NCBI RefSeq assembly: GCF_001413925.1
Contig: NZ_LBMJ01000001.1
Coordinates: 1,383,001 to 1,447,000, forward strand
Length of the DNA: 64,000 nt
Source: Nonlabens sp. YIK11
GTDB lineage: Bacteria > Bacteroidota > Bacteroidia > Flavobacteriales > Flavobacteriaceae
Direction: 5' to 3'
Numbering within the stretch: the stretch's first letter is position 1; each line of letters starts with the position of its first letter. The position numbers were made by a program, and so were the translations under genes. The notes below the pieces were generated by a model that ran no database searches, was not told where the DNA came from, and saw nothing but the letters and a program-made list of their open reading frames with translations. Below, in pieces: positions 37,212 to 48,621 of the stretch.

Positions 37212-38900
37212 TCAATAACCAATGGCGGCACCGTCTGGGCTGGAGCTGTCTGACGCTCCAATAATGATGTTTTCAGATGGGTTGAACTGTATGCCCATGA
37301 GGCGACCCAGCTGATCCACAGGAACCATTTGATGTCCCATTTCTTTCAAGTTTTTCACTGTGTCTGGTGACAGCTTGCCTTGCTCGTAATAGGTGACATC
37401 TGGTAACCACTGGTGATGGATTTTCATGGACTCTATGGATTGTTTCACGTCCATATCATATAACATTGCGTTGAGGACGGCTTGAAATACGGTATTGATA
37501 ATGGTGCGCCCGCCTGGACTTCCCATGATTAAGAATGGCCTGTCGTCCTTTACCACGATAGTAGGATTCATGGACGACAACATGCGTTTTTCGGGCTCGA
37601 TAAGATTGGGATCAGTTCCTATCTGGCCATTGGTCTTGGTCTCTCCTGGCACTGGATTGAAGTCACCCATCTCATTGTTGAAAATAAATCCAAGTTCACT
37701 AGAACCTAATCCAGATCCATAGGATTGTTCCAAAGTATAGGTAACGCTTACCGCGTTTCCATCTTTATCAATTACAGAGAAATGCGTGGTGTTGTCACCA
37801 TCATATGGGTGACCAAATGTTTGAGGATCACTCACGGACGCCTTATCCATATTGATGTTTTCAAATCTTTTTTTAGCGTGTCCTTTGGATATCAAGCGAT
37901 CTACCGGTAAGTCTGGATTGAAGTCTGGATCACCTAGGAATTCAGCGCGATCTGCAAAGCCTCGTCTCATGGACTCGATCATTAAGTGGACATAAGCGGT
38001 ACTGTTGAACGGTATGCTCTCCTTATTTGCCAGTTCCATAATGTTGAGCATGGCAGCCATGGTAACACCACCAGAACTAGGTGGTGGCATACTGTAAATA
38101 GTAAATTCTTCAAATGTAGAAACAATAGGTTGACGCTCTATGGCCTGATATTTCCCTAAATCCTCTTTAGTAATGATACCGCCAGACTCTTTCATGAAAT
38201 TTTCAATCTGTTGGGCGACTTGACCTTTATAAAAACCTTCATGTCCTTGATCTGCGATGATCTGTAAGGTTTGGGCCAGCTCAGATTGTTTCCATAGGTC
38301 GCCAAATTCCAGCGCACGTCCATCGTTATCCAAAAAGTATTTCTTTAAAAAGGAAGGAGCGCTAGTCGAATTTCTCAAATAGTTCGCCTCGTTATAAAGC
38401 GCCCAGGTTAATGGGAATCCATTCCTAGCTACTTCAATGGATGGTTCAACCAATTGATTCCATGGCAGCTTTCCATATTTTTGGTGTGCGAGATACAATC
38501 CTGCAACCGTGCCTGGAACGCCTATAGCCAGTGCGCTGTTGTGATTGCTGCCCACAATCAATGAATCATTTTTATCCAAAAACATTTTAGGATGTGCTGC
38601 TAGAGGTGCCTTTTCTCTAAAGTCAATTGTGGTGGCTTCACCAGTATTAGGACGATACACTAAAAAACCACCACCACCTATATTCCCTGCCGCGGGATGC
38701 GTTACGGCCAGAGCAAAGGCGGTTGCTACGCTGGCGTCAATAGCGTTACCACCTTTTTTCATTATGTCAACACCTATCTCGCTAGCTATGCTGTTGTCAG
38801 AAACCACCATGCCGTTGCGAGCATAGGTTTGACCATAACCAATGGTCCAGCTGAGGTTGACAAGGATAAAGATTAGAAAGCTTTTGGTACAAACCAGCAT
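37212..38900 (-). CDS. ggt: Gamma-glutamyltransferase
   Basis: This 562-residue exported enzyme cleaves or transfers the gamma-glutamyl group of glutathione. Autoprocessing would occur before T371 (DGDNTTHFSVID), splitting the precursor into two subunits. The flanking elements NAVSVTYTLEQSYGSG, PPPSSGGVTMAAML and MLSSMNPTIVV are typical of the family. The signal peptide is the first 23 residues (ending YGQ). It precedes the PagL-like gene by 10 bases on the same strand and is divergent from crtA. Confidence 0.93.
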   Translation of the reverse strand: MLVCTKSFLIFILVNLSWTIGYGQTYARNGMVVSDNSIASEIGVDIMKKGGNAIDASVATAFALAVTHPAAGNIGGGGFLVYRPNTGEATTIDFREKAPLAAHPKMFLDKNDSLIVGSNHNSALAIGVPGTVAGLYLAHQKYGKLPWNQLVEPSIEVARNGFPLTWALYNEANYLRNSTSAPSFLKKYFLDNDGRALEFGDLWKQSELAQTLQIIADQGHEGFYKGQVAQQIENFMKESGGIITKEDLGKYQAIERQPIVSTFEEFTIYSMPPPSSGGVTMAAMLNIMELANKESIPFNSTAYVHLMIESMRRGFADRAEFLGDPDFNPDLPVDRLISKGHAKKRFENINMDKASVSDPQTFGHPYDGDNTTHFSVIDKDGNAVSVTYTLEQSYGSGLGSSELGFIFNNEMGDFNPVPGETKTNGQIGTDPNLIEPEKRMLSSMNPTIVVKDDRPFLIMGSPGGRTIINTVFQAVLNAMLYDMDVKQSIESMKIHHQWLPDVTYYEQGKLSPDTVKNLKEMGHQMVPVDQLGRLMGIQFNPSENIIIGASDSSSPDGAAIGY

Positions 38901-38981
38901 AGTATCATTTTAAGGGTAAAAAGATACAACCTATTGTGGATAGCAGTCTCGATTTTATACGACCACAGAACAAGTTATCCA

Positions 38982-38989
38982 TAACTTTG
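38982..38989 (+). promoter_or_regulatory. -7 box before crtA
   Basis: TAACTTTG matches TAnnTTTG and ends nine bases before the crtA start, so the transcript would have almost no leader. No clear -33 TTTG is found at the expected spacing. Confidence 0.45.
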
Positions 38990-38998
38990 CGATAGACT

Positions 38999-39712
38999 AT
39001 GAAAGCTACTCAACAAATCACCACGCTTACCTTTTACAAGTATGCCAACTGGAAGGATCAGTTATGGGCTTTTGCGATGATGCAGTTTGCTCATAGCAAG
39101 CTCAAGAAAACGAAAGGACTGCATTTTTATAAGTTACTGGGAAGTGGTCGTGAACATTTTGATCCACGTCCCGATTTCTCCGTTTATGGAGTGCTGCAGG
39201 TTTGGGATGATGCGTCGCATGCTCAGGAATATTTTTCAAGTTCTAATTTGAGTAACCGTTATGAGCGACATAGCAGCCACCAACTGACTTTTTATTTGAA
39301 AAATATTAAAGCTTACGGTCAATGGTCCAGCCAGAATCCGTTTGAGGTTTCTCAAGATCTGCATCCAGAAAATCCTTTCATTGCTGTGATTACCAGAGCG
39401 ACTATAAAACTATCGATGCTTAGGAGATTCTGGAAATATGTGCCTACTTCTCAAAAGGATCTTGTCGATAATCCCAATCTGCTTTTTAGTGCTGGAATAG
39501 GCGAGAGACCAGTTACCCAAATGGCTACATTTAGTTTGTGGAATGATGTAGAGGCCCTCAAGAAATTTGCCTATCGTGGTAAGAACCATAGGCATGCCGT
39601 GCAACAAACCCAAGCACTGCAGTGGTACAAAGAAGAACTCTTTACCAGATTCCAGCCCTATAAAATTGCTGGCGACTGGCCAGAATTTGAAATCCCAGAG
39701 GCTCTAAAATAA
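38999..39712 (+). CDS. crtA: CrtA-related carotenoid 2-hydroxylase (spheroidene monooxygenase family)
   Basis: This 237-residue cytosolic protein belongs to the CrtA family: FRFMSxx-like HFDPRPDFSVYGVLQVWD and FWKYVPTSQKDLVDNPNLLFSAGIGERPVTQMATFSLW. Purple bacteria use CrtA to add a keto group to spheroidene. In a marine flavobacterium (strain P99-3) a CrtA-related protein hydroxylates carbon 2 in myxol synthesis. Beside cruF and crtD, that second role is the better guess here. Its 3' end overlaps the crtY 3' end by nine bases (convergent), and it has its own promoter. Confidence 0.78.
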   Translation: MKATQQITTLTFYKYANWKDQLWAFAMMQFAHSKLKKTKGLHFYKLLGSGREHFDPRPDFSVYGVLQVWDDASHAQEYFSSSNLSNRYERHSSHQLTFYLKNIKAYGQWSSQNPFEVSQDLHPENPFIAVITRATIKLSMLRRFWKYVPTSQKDLVDNPNLLFSAGIGERPVTQMATFSLWNDVEALKKFAYRGKNHRHAVQQTQALQWYKEELFTRFQPYKIAGDWPEFEIPEALK

Positions 39713-40824
39713 TTTTTTGAAAAAGCCTTTGATAAAAGGCCATGAGGTAAGTGGCAACATGATTTTTAATTCTTCTGCCAGTACAGTTTCCTCATCTAGA
39801 AATGATAAGATTCGTTTGATGGGATTGTTTTTATACAAGTTCTGGAACAAGAGATGGCCACGATCATTATGAAGTTTTAGAACATCGAGCATGATGTCAT
39901 CATAAAAGCGAAACTTCTTCAAGAACATCCCAGTCTCCAGAGATTTGCCTTTTAGATAATTGTCGATCAAAATTCCCACAAACTTTTCAGTGCGCTTAAA
40001 ACTGTAACCTGTGCTGGGTTTGACCCAACCTCCAGCAGTTCCTATTTTATGCACCAATCCTGTATTGTGCTGCTCAAATCGGTACGTCGTCATTGGAATA
40101 TTTCCTTGTTCCGTCGCGATGATTTCATAAGATTCTATATTAAAGTACTCGCTCAAATATGTTTTGAGATACTTCTCGTAGGTCCGGTTACTCACGATTT
40201 CTGAAGAGAAATATGTGAACTCTACCAGAGCTTCTGTGGCAGAATAGGGTAGGATATAGGTAAAACTTGTCGTGCCAGGATCTCGCAGGCGGTAATCCAT
40301 CATCAAGAATCTGGATGGATCAAAAATCTCTTTTTCTGTTTTGATTACCCAACCTAGAAAGTGTTGTTGGAGTTTGATCGATTTAGTGTCTTGAAAAAAA
40401 GCGGTTGGGATACGACTGTCAAGAACCAGCTTGGCCTCAAAGGAATCTGCTTCGGTGGTGATGGTGGCCGTTTCGGCATTTTCAATGACAGCGGTAACTC
40501 TGTTTTCTACTAAGGTGCAGTTGGGATGGTCGATGAGTTTCGCTTTCGCGAAAGCGATAACATCACGGCTTTTCAATTGTTTGTAATGATAGGGCGTGAG
40601 ATCAAAATCCAGTTTCAGGTCGTTTGTTTTAAAACTTCCAAGGTCCCATGCATACGAAATGAGATGATCCCATTTTCCGGTTCCTTTTTCCCAAAAACTC
40701 CAAGTCTTGTCTAGGCTTTCACCTTGAAAATCGTCCAAAACCAGAATCTTATGGTCCTCAAATCCTTGATGCTCCAGCATGGATAGTAACACCTGACTAC
40801 CTGCGTTGCCTAATCCTATGATGG

Positions 40825-40849
<25 letters not shown>
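39704..40849 (-). CDS. crtY: Lycopene beta-cyclase (CrtY type, probably a monocyclase)
   Basis: This 381-residue flavoprotein starts MDHHQYDIAIIGLGNAGSQ, with the Rossmann motif near residues 9-14, and carries the cyclase features SFWEKGTGKWDHL and GTAGGWVKPSTGYSF. It cyclises lycopene ends to beta rings. In myxol producers a related enzyme cyclises only one end; I infer that here from the presence of cruF. I chose the ATG at 40849. A 39-residue upstream extension would run into cruF. A palindromic repeat is read as FAKAK near residue 99-104. The gene overlaps cruF by 25 bases. Confidence 0.88.
40539..40556. repeat. Palindromic repeat (FlavoPal) inside crtY
   Basis: TTCGCTTTCGCGAAAGCG is read on the minus strand as IAFAKAK in CrtY. 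It is a repeat copy in the FAFAKA frame. Confidence 0.9.
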
Positions 40850-43350
<2,501 letters not shown>

Positions 43351-43352
43351 TT

Positions 43353-44192
43353 TTATATGAGGTTGAGGCGGTAACTTACGTAACCTTTTGCGAGTAGTCC
43401 AATTTTTTCATAGTTGGGTACTCTAATTCTTGTATTTCGTATTTCAGCAGATGGTGTGCGTTCCAATCTCGTCAATAAGCGACGATAATAAATATAGGCC
43501 GTGTAAACACCCAACTTAGCTTCTACAGGTAGTCGTTGAATGCCGTTGAGACCTGCATCAAAATCTGCTTTTATTTCTTCAATTAACCGTTCCTTATCTT
43601 CTTCTTTAAGATCGTGCAGATTTGTATTAGGAAAGTAGCTGCGTTCCAATACATCAAGATCTGCCTTGAGGTCTCTCAAAAAATTCACTTTTTGAAAAGC
43701 GCTGCCTAGTCTCATAGCGTCTTCTTTAAGGTCATCGTACTTCTGTTGATCTCCTTTGACAAATACCTTGAGAGACATAAGACCTACGACATCTGCACTG
43801 CCATAGATGTAGTTTCTATATTCTTCATCAGTCAAATAAACTGATTTGTCTAGGTCCAGACGCATGCTGTGGATAAAGGCTCCATACATGTCTGGTGTGA
43901 TGTTGTATTTATTAACCGTTTCCTGAAAAGAATTTAGGATAGGGTTTAAGCTAATTTTTTCTTCGATAGCCAGTTTGAGATCATTCTCAAATCGATCCAA
44001 TAGACTGCGTTTATCATAATCGTGGAAGGTATCTACGATTTCATCAGCAAAACGAACGAAGCCATAAATGTTGTGAATGTCTTGGCGTATGGTTGGACCC
44101 AACATTTTGCTGGCAAGAGAAAACGAAGTGCTGTAATTATGAGTTACAGCCTTACTACATTGGCGGGAAACCTCGTCAAAAATACTTTTCAT
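43353..44192 (-). CDS. crtB: Phytoene synthase
   Basis: This 279-residue enzyme joins two geranylgeranyl diphosphates. The two aspartate-rich motifs are visible: FADEIVDTFHDYD near the N-terminus and FLRDLKADLDVLERSYFP in the second half. Other features include TPDMYGAFIHSMRLDLDK and YIYGSADVVGLM. It is the first committed step of the pathway. It overlaps the crtI stop by four bases and is followed by crtZ. Confidence 0.95.
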   Translation of the reverse strand: MKSIFDEVSRQCSKAVTHNYSTSFSLASKMLGPTIRQDIHNIYGFVRFADEIVDTFHDYDKRSLLDRFENDLKLAIEEKISLNPILNSFQETVNKYNITPDMYGAFIHSMRLDLDKSVYLTDEEYRNYIYGSADVVGLMSLKVFVKGDQQKYDDLKEDAMRLGSAFQKVNFLRDLKADLDVLERSYFPNTNLHDLKEEDKERLIEEIKADFDAGLNGIQRLPVEAKLGVYTAYIYYRRLLTRLERTPSAEIRNTRIRVPNYEKIGLLAKGYVSYRLNLI

Positions 44193-45655
44193 CGATTGAT
44201 ATGTTTGTTAATCAATTGGGCAGCCAGTTTACCAGAAATCAATGAAGGCGGTACGCCAGGACCAGGAACCGTAAGCTGACCCGTAAAGTAAAGACTTTTT
44301 ACCTTTCTACTTCTTAAATTAGGTCTAAGAAATGCAGTTTGTAGTAAAGTATTGGCCATGCCATAGGCGTTTCCCTTGTAGCTATTATAAGCTTCTTTAA
44401 AATCGTTTACACAAAAAGACTCTTTGAAAAGGATATGATCCATCACCTTTTGGTCGGTCAGTTTTTCAAACCTATCCATTATTTTTTTGAAATAGGTTTC
44501 CCTTAATTCTGGTGTATCTTCTAATCCTGGGGCTAGTGGGATGAGAAAAAAACCATTTTCGCAGCCGTCAGGCGCGGTACTGGAATCTGTTATTGATGTA
44601 AAGTTTGCGTAGAATAATGGATCTTCCGGCCATTTGGGATCCTCGTAAATTTCATTAGCGTGTTTTGTAAAATCCGTATCAAAGAAAAGGTTGTGGTGGT
44701 CTACATTTTTCAATTTCTTGTCAAAACCAATATAGAATATCAAAGAGCTAGGCGCGAACGTTTTTCTTTCCCAATAAGCCTCTGAGTATTGTCTCAATTT
44801 TTCAGGAAGTAAGGTTTCAGAATGATGATAATCTGCACCAGAGAGCACATTATCGTAAAGATGCACTTCACCGCTTAAGGAGATACCTTCTGCACGTTGC
44901 TGATCATTGACTAAAATTTCTGTGACTGGTGAATTTGTTTTGATGACAACGCCTAGTTCCTCGGCAAGTTTTTTCATTCCCAGGATGACCTCATACATAC
45001 CGCCTTTAGGGTGCCATGTCCCTAAACCAAAGTCTGCATAATTCATGAAATTATAGAAACTAGGTGTATTTCCAGGAGTAGCGCCCAGAAACAAGACAGG
45101 AAATTCCAGAATGGAAACCAATCTGGGTTCCTTGAATTTTTTGCGAACGTCCTTGGAAACATTTCCAATAAAAGCTCCGAGCTTTTTAATCGTCTGTGGC
45201 GTTACTAGCTCTAAAGGAGATTCTCCTGGCCTATAAACAAGATTTTTAATGGCAATGTCATAATTCTCACTGGAAGTATCCATAAACTCTTGAAGCTTTG
45301 CAGCGCTTCCAGACTCTACGGACTCAAAAGTAGCTTTGATCTTTTCAAGATCGTCGCCTATTTGTATGCGATCATTTTCAAAGTAAACCGAATAAGCAGG
45401 ATTAAGTTTATCCAGTTCGTAATAATCGGACGGTTTCTTACCAAAATCTGCAAAGAAGCGTTCAAATATATCTGGCATCCAGTACCATGACGGACCTATG
45501 TCAAAGGTAAAGCCATCTTTTTCTAGCCTGCGTGCTCTACCACCTACTGTATCATTTTTTTCATAAACGGTGACTTGGTGGCCAGATGCCGCCAGATAAG
45601 AGGCCGCGGCAAGGGAAGAAAAACCCGAACCTATTACGGCTGTTTTTTTACTCAT
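44189..45655 (-). CDS. crtI: Phytoene desaturase
   Basis: This 488-residue flavoprotein starts MSKKTAVIGSGFSSLAAASY, has an ADP-binding motif at residues 7-12, FDIGPSWYWMPD, and ends with YFTGQLTVPGPGVPPSLISGK. Its position directly before crtB fits the usual crtI-crtB pairing, so I call it the lycopene-forming desaturase; the paralogue at 41445 would be CrtD. It overlaps carH by four bases upstream and crtB by four downstream. Confidence 0.88.
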   Translation of the reverse strand: MSKKTAVIGSGFSSLAAASYLAASGHQVTVYEKNDTVGGRARRLEKDGFTFDIGPSWYWMPDIFERFFADFGKKPSDYYELDKLNPAYSVYFENDRIQIGDDLEKIKATFESVESGSAAKLQEFMDTSSENYDIAIKNLVYRPGESPLELVTPQTIKKLGAFIGNVSKDVRKKFKEPRLVSILEFPVLFLGATPGNTPSFYNFMNYADFGLGTWHPKGGMYEVILGMKKLAEELGVVIKTNSPVTEILVNDQQRAEGISLSGEVHLYDNVLSGADYHHSETLLPEKLRQYSEAYWERKTFAPSSLIFYIGFDKKLKNVDHHNLFFDTDFTKHANEIYEDPKWPEDPLFYANFTSITDSSTAPDGCENGFFLIPLAPGLEDTPELRETYFKKIMDRFEKLTDQKVMDHILFKESFCVNDFKEAYNSYKGNAYGMANTLLQTAFLRPNLRSRKVKSLYFTGQLTVPGPGVPPSLISGKLAAQLINKHINR

Positions 45656-46557
45656 ATAGATTGTAATTGCTCTTCAAAATAGTTCATGGCATGCTCGATG
45701 CTCTTGAAGACTTTTTGGTTGGGTGTCAATGTTTCTTGGTCTAAGTCGGCAGTTTTTGTTCCTAATAACACTAAAGGCGCCTGATTGACCTTAGAATTAA
45801 ATTTCTTGAGAAACTTAGGTAGTTTTTTAGAAGTAGGTTGCACAGTGATAAAGGTAACAAAAGTTGGGTTTTGACCATTACGCTGGAAAAAAGATAACGT
45901 GTCCAACTTCATACTTGCACCTAAGAAAATAGTATGGAATCCTGCAGATCTCAGCCTATAGTTCAAAAATAAAAGACCTAAATCATGCATTTCATTTTCT
46001 GGCATGAAAAGAATATAAGGTGGTGAGTCTAACGAGTCTCGATGGCTATCTAATACTTGAGTCTGTATCAAGAGCTTTTGCTTGATAAGATTACTTATAA
46101 AATGCTCATGCGCAATGTTGATGGTATTGGTTTGCCATAAACTACCTAACTCTTCTAAGAGTGGTATGAGTAAGTCATAAAAGACAATGTCAAAACCTTT
46201 TTGAGATAATTCTGCGTCATAAACGTTATTAAAAAGGTTTTCATCAAAATTGACCATGGCCAGCTTCAACTCTTGCAGCCTAAGATTATGTTGATGTTCT
46301 GATTCTGCTTGAGTACGAACCCTTTGTTCTATCTCTTCATTACTCAAGGTAGCGATGGCACTGATCTTCATTCCCGTATTTTTCAAATAACTCACGTTGA
46401 GAATTTTTTGAAGAGCATGAAGATTGTAAACTCTGATATTAGTCTCACTGCGATCAGGTTCTAGGAGATGATGCCTCTTTTCCCAGATGCGTATCGTATG
46501 TGCCTTGATGCCACTTAGGTTTTCTAGATCTTTTATGGAGAAGGTACTTTTGATCAA
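45652..46557 (-). CDS. carH: CarH-like B12-dependent light-sensing MerR repressor
   Basis: This 301-residue regulator has an N-terminal MerR helix-turn-helix (IKDLENLSGIKAHTIRIWEK), a helical linker and a cobalamin-binding module. The CarH signature W-x9-EH is present (W141, E151, H152), and the B12 loop E-x-H-x-x-G reads EMHDLG (E189, H191, G194). In CarH, adenosylcobalamin holds a DNA-bound tetramer until light breaks it. In Thermus CarH the residue after the tryptophan is His, the upper ligand after illumination; here it is Q142, so the light state may be different. The gene starts at TTG and heads the carotenoid operon, overlapping crtI by four bases. I infer light-induced pigment synthesis. 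Confidence 0.85.
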   Translation of the reverse strand: MIKSTFSIKDLENLSGIKAHTIRIWEKRHHLLEPDRSETNIRVYNLHALQKILNVSYLKNTGMKISAIATLSNEEIEQRVRTQAESEHQHNLRLQELKLAMVNFDENLFNNVYDAELSQKGFDIVFYDLLIPLLEELGSLWQTNTINIAHEHFISNLIKQKLLIQTQVLDSHRDSLDSPPYILFMPENEMHDLGLLFLNYRLRSAGFHTIFLGASMKLDTLSFFQRNGQNPTFVTFITVQPTSKKLPKFLKKFNSKVNQAPLVLLGTKTADLDQETLTPNQKVFKSIEHAMNYFEEQLQSI

Positions 46558-46581
46558 GACGTTCGTTTAAGAATAAGTCGA

Positions 46582-46589
46582 TAAAGTTA
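46582..46589 (-). promoter_or_regulatory. Possible -7 box of the carotenoid operon
   Basis: On the minus strand TAACTTTA lies 24 bases before the carH TTG start and differs from TAnnTTTG at one base. No clear -33 TTTG is visible at the usual spacing. A CarH operator may overlap it, but I cannot point to an inverted repeat. Confidence 0.35.
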
Positions 46590-46723
46590 AACAATTTGAA
46601 GTAGACCTCGATCTTTCAGCTCTGGATAGAAACTACGGGCTTAATGTCAGGATAGTCATTGAAAGGCATCTCAAACCTCCTTTATTGAAGGATATTAGAA
46701 AGCTTATTAAAATCTAATCGCAT

Positions 46724-46756
46724 AAAAAAAGGTCTTGATGATATCATCAAGACCTC
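46724..46756 (-). terminator. Terminator of the tRNA transcript
   Basis: GGTCTTGATGATATCATCAAGACC (46731-46754) is a perfect palindrome. Read on the minus strand it is followed by a run of seven T residues. It ends the tRNA-Lys/tRNA-Leu unit. Confidence 0.85.
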
Positions 46757-46764
46757 AAAAAATG

Positions 46765-46847
46765 TACCCAGGATGGGACTTGAACCCACACGTATAAATA
46801 CACACGGCCCTCAACCGTGCCTGTCTACCAATTTCAGCACCTGGGTA
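46765..46847 (-). tRNA. tRNA-Leu (anticodon GAG)
   Basis: On the minus strand, 83 bases form a class II tRNA. The acceptor stem is TACCCAG/CTGGGTA, with the anticodon stem CACGG/CCGTG holding loop TTGAGGG (anticodon GAG) and a T arm containing GGTTCAAGTCC. The long variable arm fits leucine. No CCA is encoded. Confidence 0.93.
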
Positions 46848-46852
46848 TAAAA

Positions 46853-46877
46853 AAAGTCCTTATAAAATAAGGACTTT
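46853..46877 (-). terminator. Hairpin between the two tRNA genes
   Basis: AAAGTCCTTAT (46853-46863) pairs with ATAAGGACTTT (46867-46877) around a three-base loop. On the minus strand a T run follows, so it could be a partial terminator or a processing site between tRNA-Lys and tRNA-Leu. Confidence 0.6.
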
Positions 46878-46896
46878 AGCGCCTTACGGCCTTCGT

Positions 46897-46968
46897 GACT
46901 TGGCTGGGGTTCGAACCCAGGACCCTCACATTAAAAGTGTGATGCTCTACCAGCTGAGCTACCAAGTC
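46897..46968 (-). tRNA. tRNA-Lys (anticodon TTT)
   Basis: On the minus strand, 72 bases have acceptor stem GACTTGG/CCAAGTC, D arm AGCTCAGCTGGTAGAGC, anticodon stem TCACA/TGTGA with loop CTTTTAA (anticodon TTT), and T arm TGGGTTCGAACCCCA. The cloverleaf is complete without an encoded CCA. Confidence 0.96.
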
Positions 46969-47032
46969 GTCATTTCTAAATGCGGGTGCAAATATAAAAC
47001 GTATATTCCTTAACCTACTAATCTTTTTCCCA

Positions 47033-47040
47033 TAAATTTG
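47033..47040 (+). promoter_or_regulatory. -7 box before aroK
   Basis: TAAATTTG matches TAnnTTTG and lies 16 bases before the TTG start of the shikimate kinase. No clear -33 element is seen. Confidence 0.45.
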
Positions 47041-47056
47041 AGAGAAAATTAAACCT

Positions 47057-47599
47057 TTGCAATTAGAGAATAAAAAGCCCGTCAGTTATATTTTGCTGGG
47101 CTACATGGGATCTGGTAAAAGTACTGTAGGACAAGTGCTTGCATCCTTGACTTCACTGCCCTTTATAGATCTCGATGATTACATAGAAGCGCAGGAATCG
47201 ATGTCTATCTCCCAAATTATCGCCCAAAAGGGAATAATTTATTTCAGAAAACAAGAATTATTGTATCTAAAATCGGTTTTAAAACGACGAGAGTCCATCG
47301 TTTTATCACTTGGTGGTGGTACACCATGTTACTATAATAATATGGAGCTGATCAATGAAAAACCTGAAAGTCGATCGATTTACCTAAGAGCAAACGTTCC
47401 TTTTCTTACCCAACGACTATTTGAAGAAAGACAAACCAGACCATTAATTGCAGGAATTGACAATAGGGACGAACTCGCAGAATTTATAGGTAAGCATCTT
47501 TTAGAAAGGTCTGCGTTTTATAATCAGGCCCATAATGTGGTAGAAATCGAGAATAAAACACCACAAGCCATTGCGCTAGAGATTCTTGATCTAGCTTAA
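47057..47599 (+). CDS. aroK: Shikimate kinase
   Basis: This 180-residue kinase phosphorylates shikimate in aromatic amino-acid synthesis. Walker A is GYMGSGKST (residues 15-23). The shikimate-binding segment FIDLDDYIEAQESMSISQII and LSLGGGTPCY follow, with the lid RLFEERQTRPLI. The length is standard. No suitable ATG precedes the motif, so translation probably begins at TTG. The 3' end overlaps the convergent phosphoribosyltransferase gene by nine bases. Confidence 0.93.
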   Translation: MQLENKKPVSYILLGYMGSGKSTVGQVLASLTSLPFIDLDDYIEAQESMSISQIIAQKGIIYFRKQELLYLKSVLKRRESIVLSLGGGTPCYYNNMELINEKPESRSIYLRANVPFLTQRLFEERQTRPLIAGIDNRDELAEFIGKHLLERSAFYNQAHNVVEIENKTPQAIALEILDLA

Positions 47600-48079
47600 A
47601 GAAACACTACTAGCTTTATTGTCAAGGATCACGGTAATATGCTCTTCCATAGTGGTGGAAAGTGAAATTCCTTTAAAATCTGCCTTGACAGGAAACTTTT
47701 TGTGGTTTCGATTAACCAGTACAGCCGTTTTAAATTTTTTCAGTGGGACATTAAGAAAGTGCCTCACCGCATAGATAAGAGTCGTTCCAGAGTTCAAGAC
47801 ATCATCGCACAATACGATTCCCTTTTCTTTATATTGGTCAGGAGATAGGCTGGTATGAATTTCCGCAAGTGGATTTTTCTTATCCATTTTCACTTCGCAC
47901 AGCGTGATCTGGAATTCACAAATATGTTCCAGCTGGTCTTTTAACCGTCTTGCCAGAACGTAGCCACCATCTGCAATACCAGCAAGAATGATCTCGTCAT
48001 GTTCCATGTAGACTTCTGCAATTTGATATGCGATGCGTCTTATTTTATGATTGACCTGCTCGTGATTTAGAATCTCCAT
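47591..48079 (-). CDS. Phosphoribosyltransferase (PyrR-like)
   Basis: This 162-residue protein has the PRPP loop GIVLCDDVLNSGTTL (D92, D93, T99, T100) and the AGIADGGYVLARRL segment found in PyrR-type and related type I phosphoribosyltransferases. It may be a uracil phosphoribosyltransferase or a pyrimidine regulator. I start it at 48079 (MEILNHEQ). The upstream in-frame extension MSSLSRKRIPSTPPFTFKTI is read from a palindromic repeat and is probably not translated. Confidence 0.82.
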   Translation of the reverse strand: MEILNHEQVNHKIRRIAYQIAEVYMEHDEIILAGIADGGYVLARRLKDQLEHICEFQITLCEVKMDKKNPLAEIHTSLSPDQYKEKGIVLCDDVLNSGTTLIYAVRHFLNVPLKKFKTAVLVNRNHKKFPVKADFKGISLSTTMEEHITVILDNKASSVSLS

Positions 48080-48114
48080 AATAGTTTTAAAGGTAAATGG
48101 CGGTGTTGAGGGAA

Positions 48115-48134
48115 TTCGCTTTCGCGAAAGCGAA
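48115..48134. repeat. Palindromic repeat (FlavoPal), intergenic copy
   Basis: This is a perfect TTCGCTTTCGCGAAAGCGAA, 36 bases upstream of the phosphoribosyltransferase start (minus strand) and 31 bases downstream of the S4-protein stop. Its open frame on the minus strand is an accident, as the start is too far upstream. Confidence 0.9.
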
Positions 48135-48165
48135 CTCATCCATAGCTTTTCTCAAATGTAATGAA

Positions 48166-48546
48166 TCACTCTTCTTCAAGGTCACCGTTCAACAAATTTC
48201 CAAGATCGCGCCGGTCTTTTTTGGTAGGCCTGCCTTCACCTTTGCGGCGGTAATAGTCTTGGTTGAGCTCGATCATCTTGCGAGCCTCAAAATTTTCTGT
48301 TGGCGTGCGGTCCACTCTATAGAGATCTACCAGTTTGTTGCCCACACGGCTGGATGGCAGGTCCAGAACCTCGACCACATAATCGATCTGGTCCTTGCGC
48401 AGCGTGATCACATCACCAGGATAGACATCCCTTGCAGGTTTGACAATATCGCCGTTGATTTTAAACTTTCCCTTTTTTGCGGCGTCTGTAGCTTTACTGC
48501 GTGTCTTGTAGTATCGTACTGACCATAAAAATTTATCGATGCGCAT
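48166..48546 (-). CDS. S4-domain RNA-binding protein (Hsp15-like)
   Basis: This 126-residue protein has an S4 domain (MRIDKFLWSVRYYKTRSKAT, then INGDIVKPARDVYPGDVITL) and a basic, acidic-ended tail (RRKGEGRPTKKDRRDLGNL). Such proteins bind ribosomal RNA, for example heat-shock Hsp15 that rescues stalled 50S subunits. Start at ATG 48546; an upstream ATG (MKRFYISCH) adds nine residues but no sequence that fits the fold. Confidence 0.85.
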   Translation of the reverse strand: MRIDKFLWSVRYYKTRSKATDAAKKGKFKINGDIVKPARDVYPGDVITLRKDQIDYVVEVLDLPSSRVGNKLVDLYRVDRTPTENFEARKMIELNQDYYRRKGEGRPTKKDRRDLGNLLNGDLEEE

Positions 48547-48595
48547 ATGACAGCTTATATAGAAGCGTTTCACCTACAAAAATAGCCGAAAATAC

Positions 48596-48603
48596 TATCT
48601 TTG
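48596..48603 (+). promoter_or_regulatory. -7 box before the FKBP-like lipoprotein gene
   Basis: TATCTTTG matches TAnnTTTG, 18 bases before the ATG at 48622. A weak TTTC lies 24 bases upstream. The nearby TTG in the same frame at 48601 lies inside this box, which supports the ATG as start. Confidence 0.45.
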
Positions 48604-48621
48604 GCCCCTGAAAAAGAAAAC

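Noticed and set aside
48080..48139. N-terminal extension of the phosphoribosyltransferase (MSSLSRKRIPSTPPFTFKTI)
   Set aside because: It is read from a palindromic repeat and does not resemble the family's N-terminus; the ATG at 48079 is the likely start.
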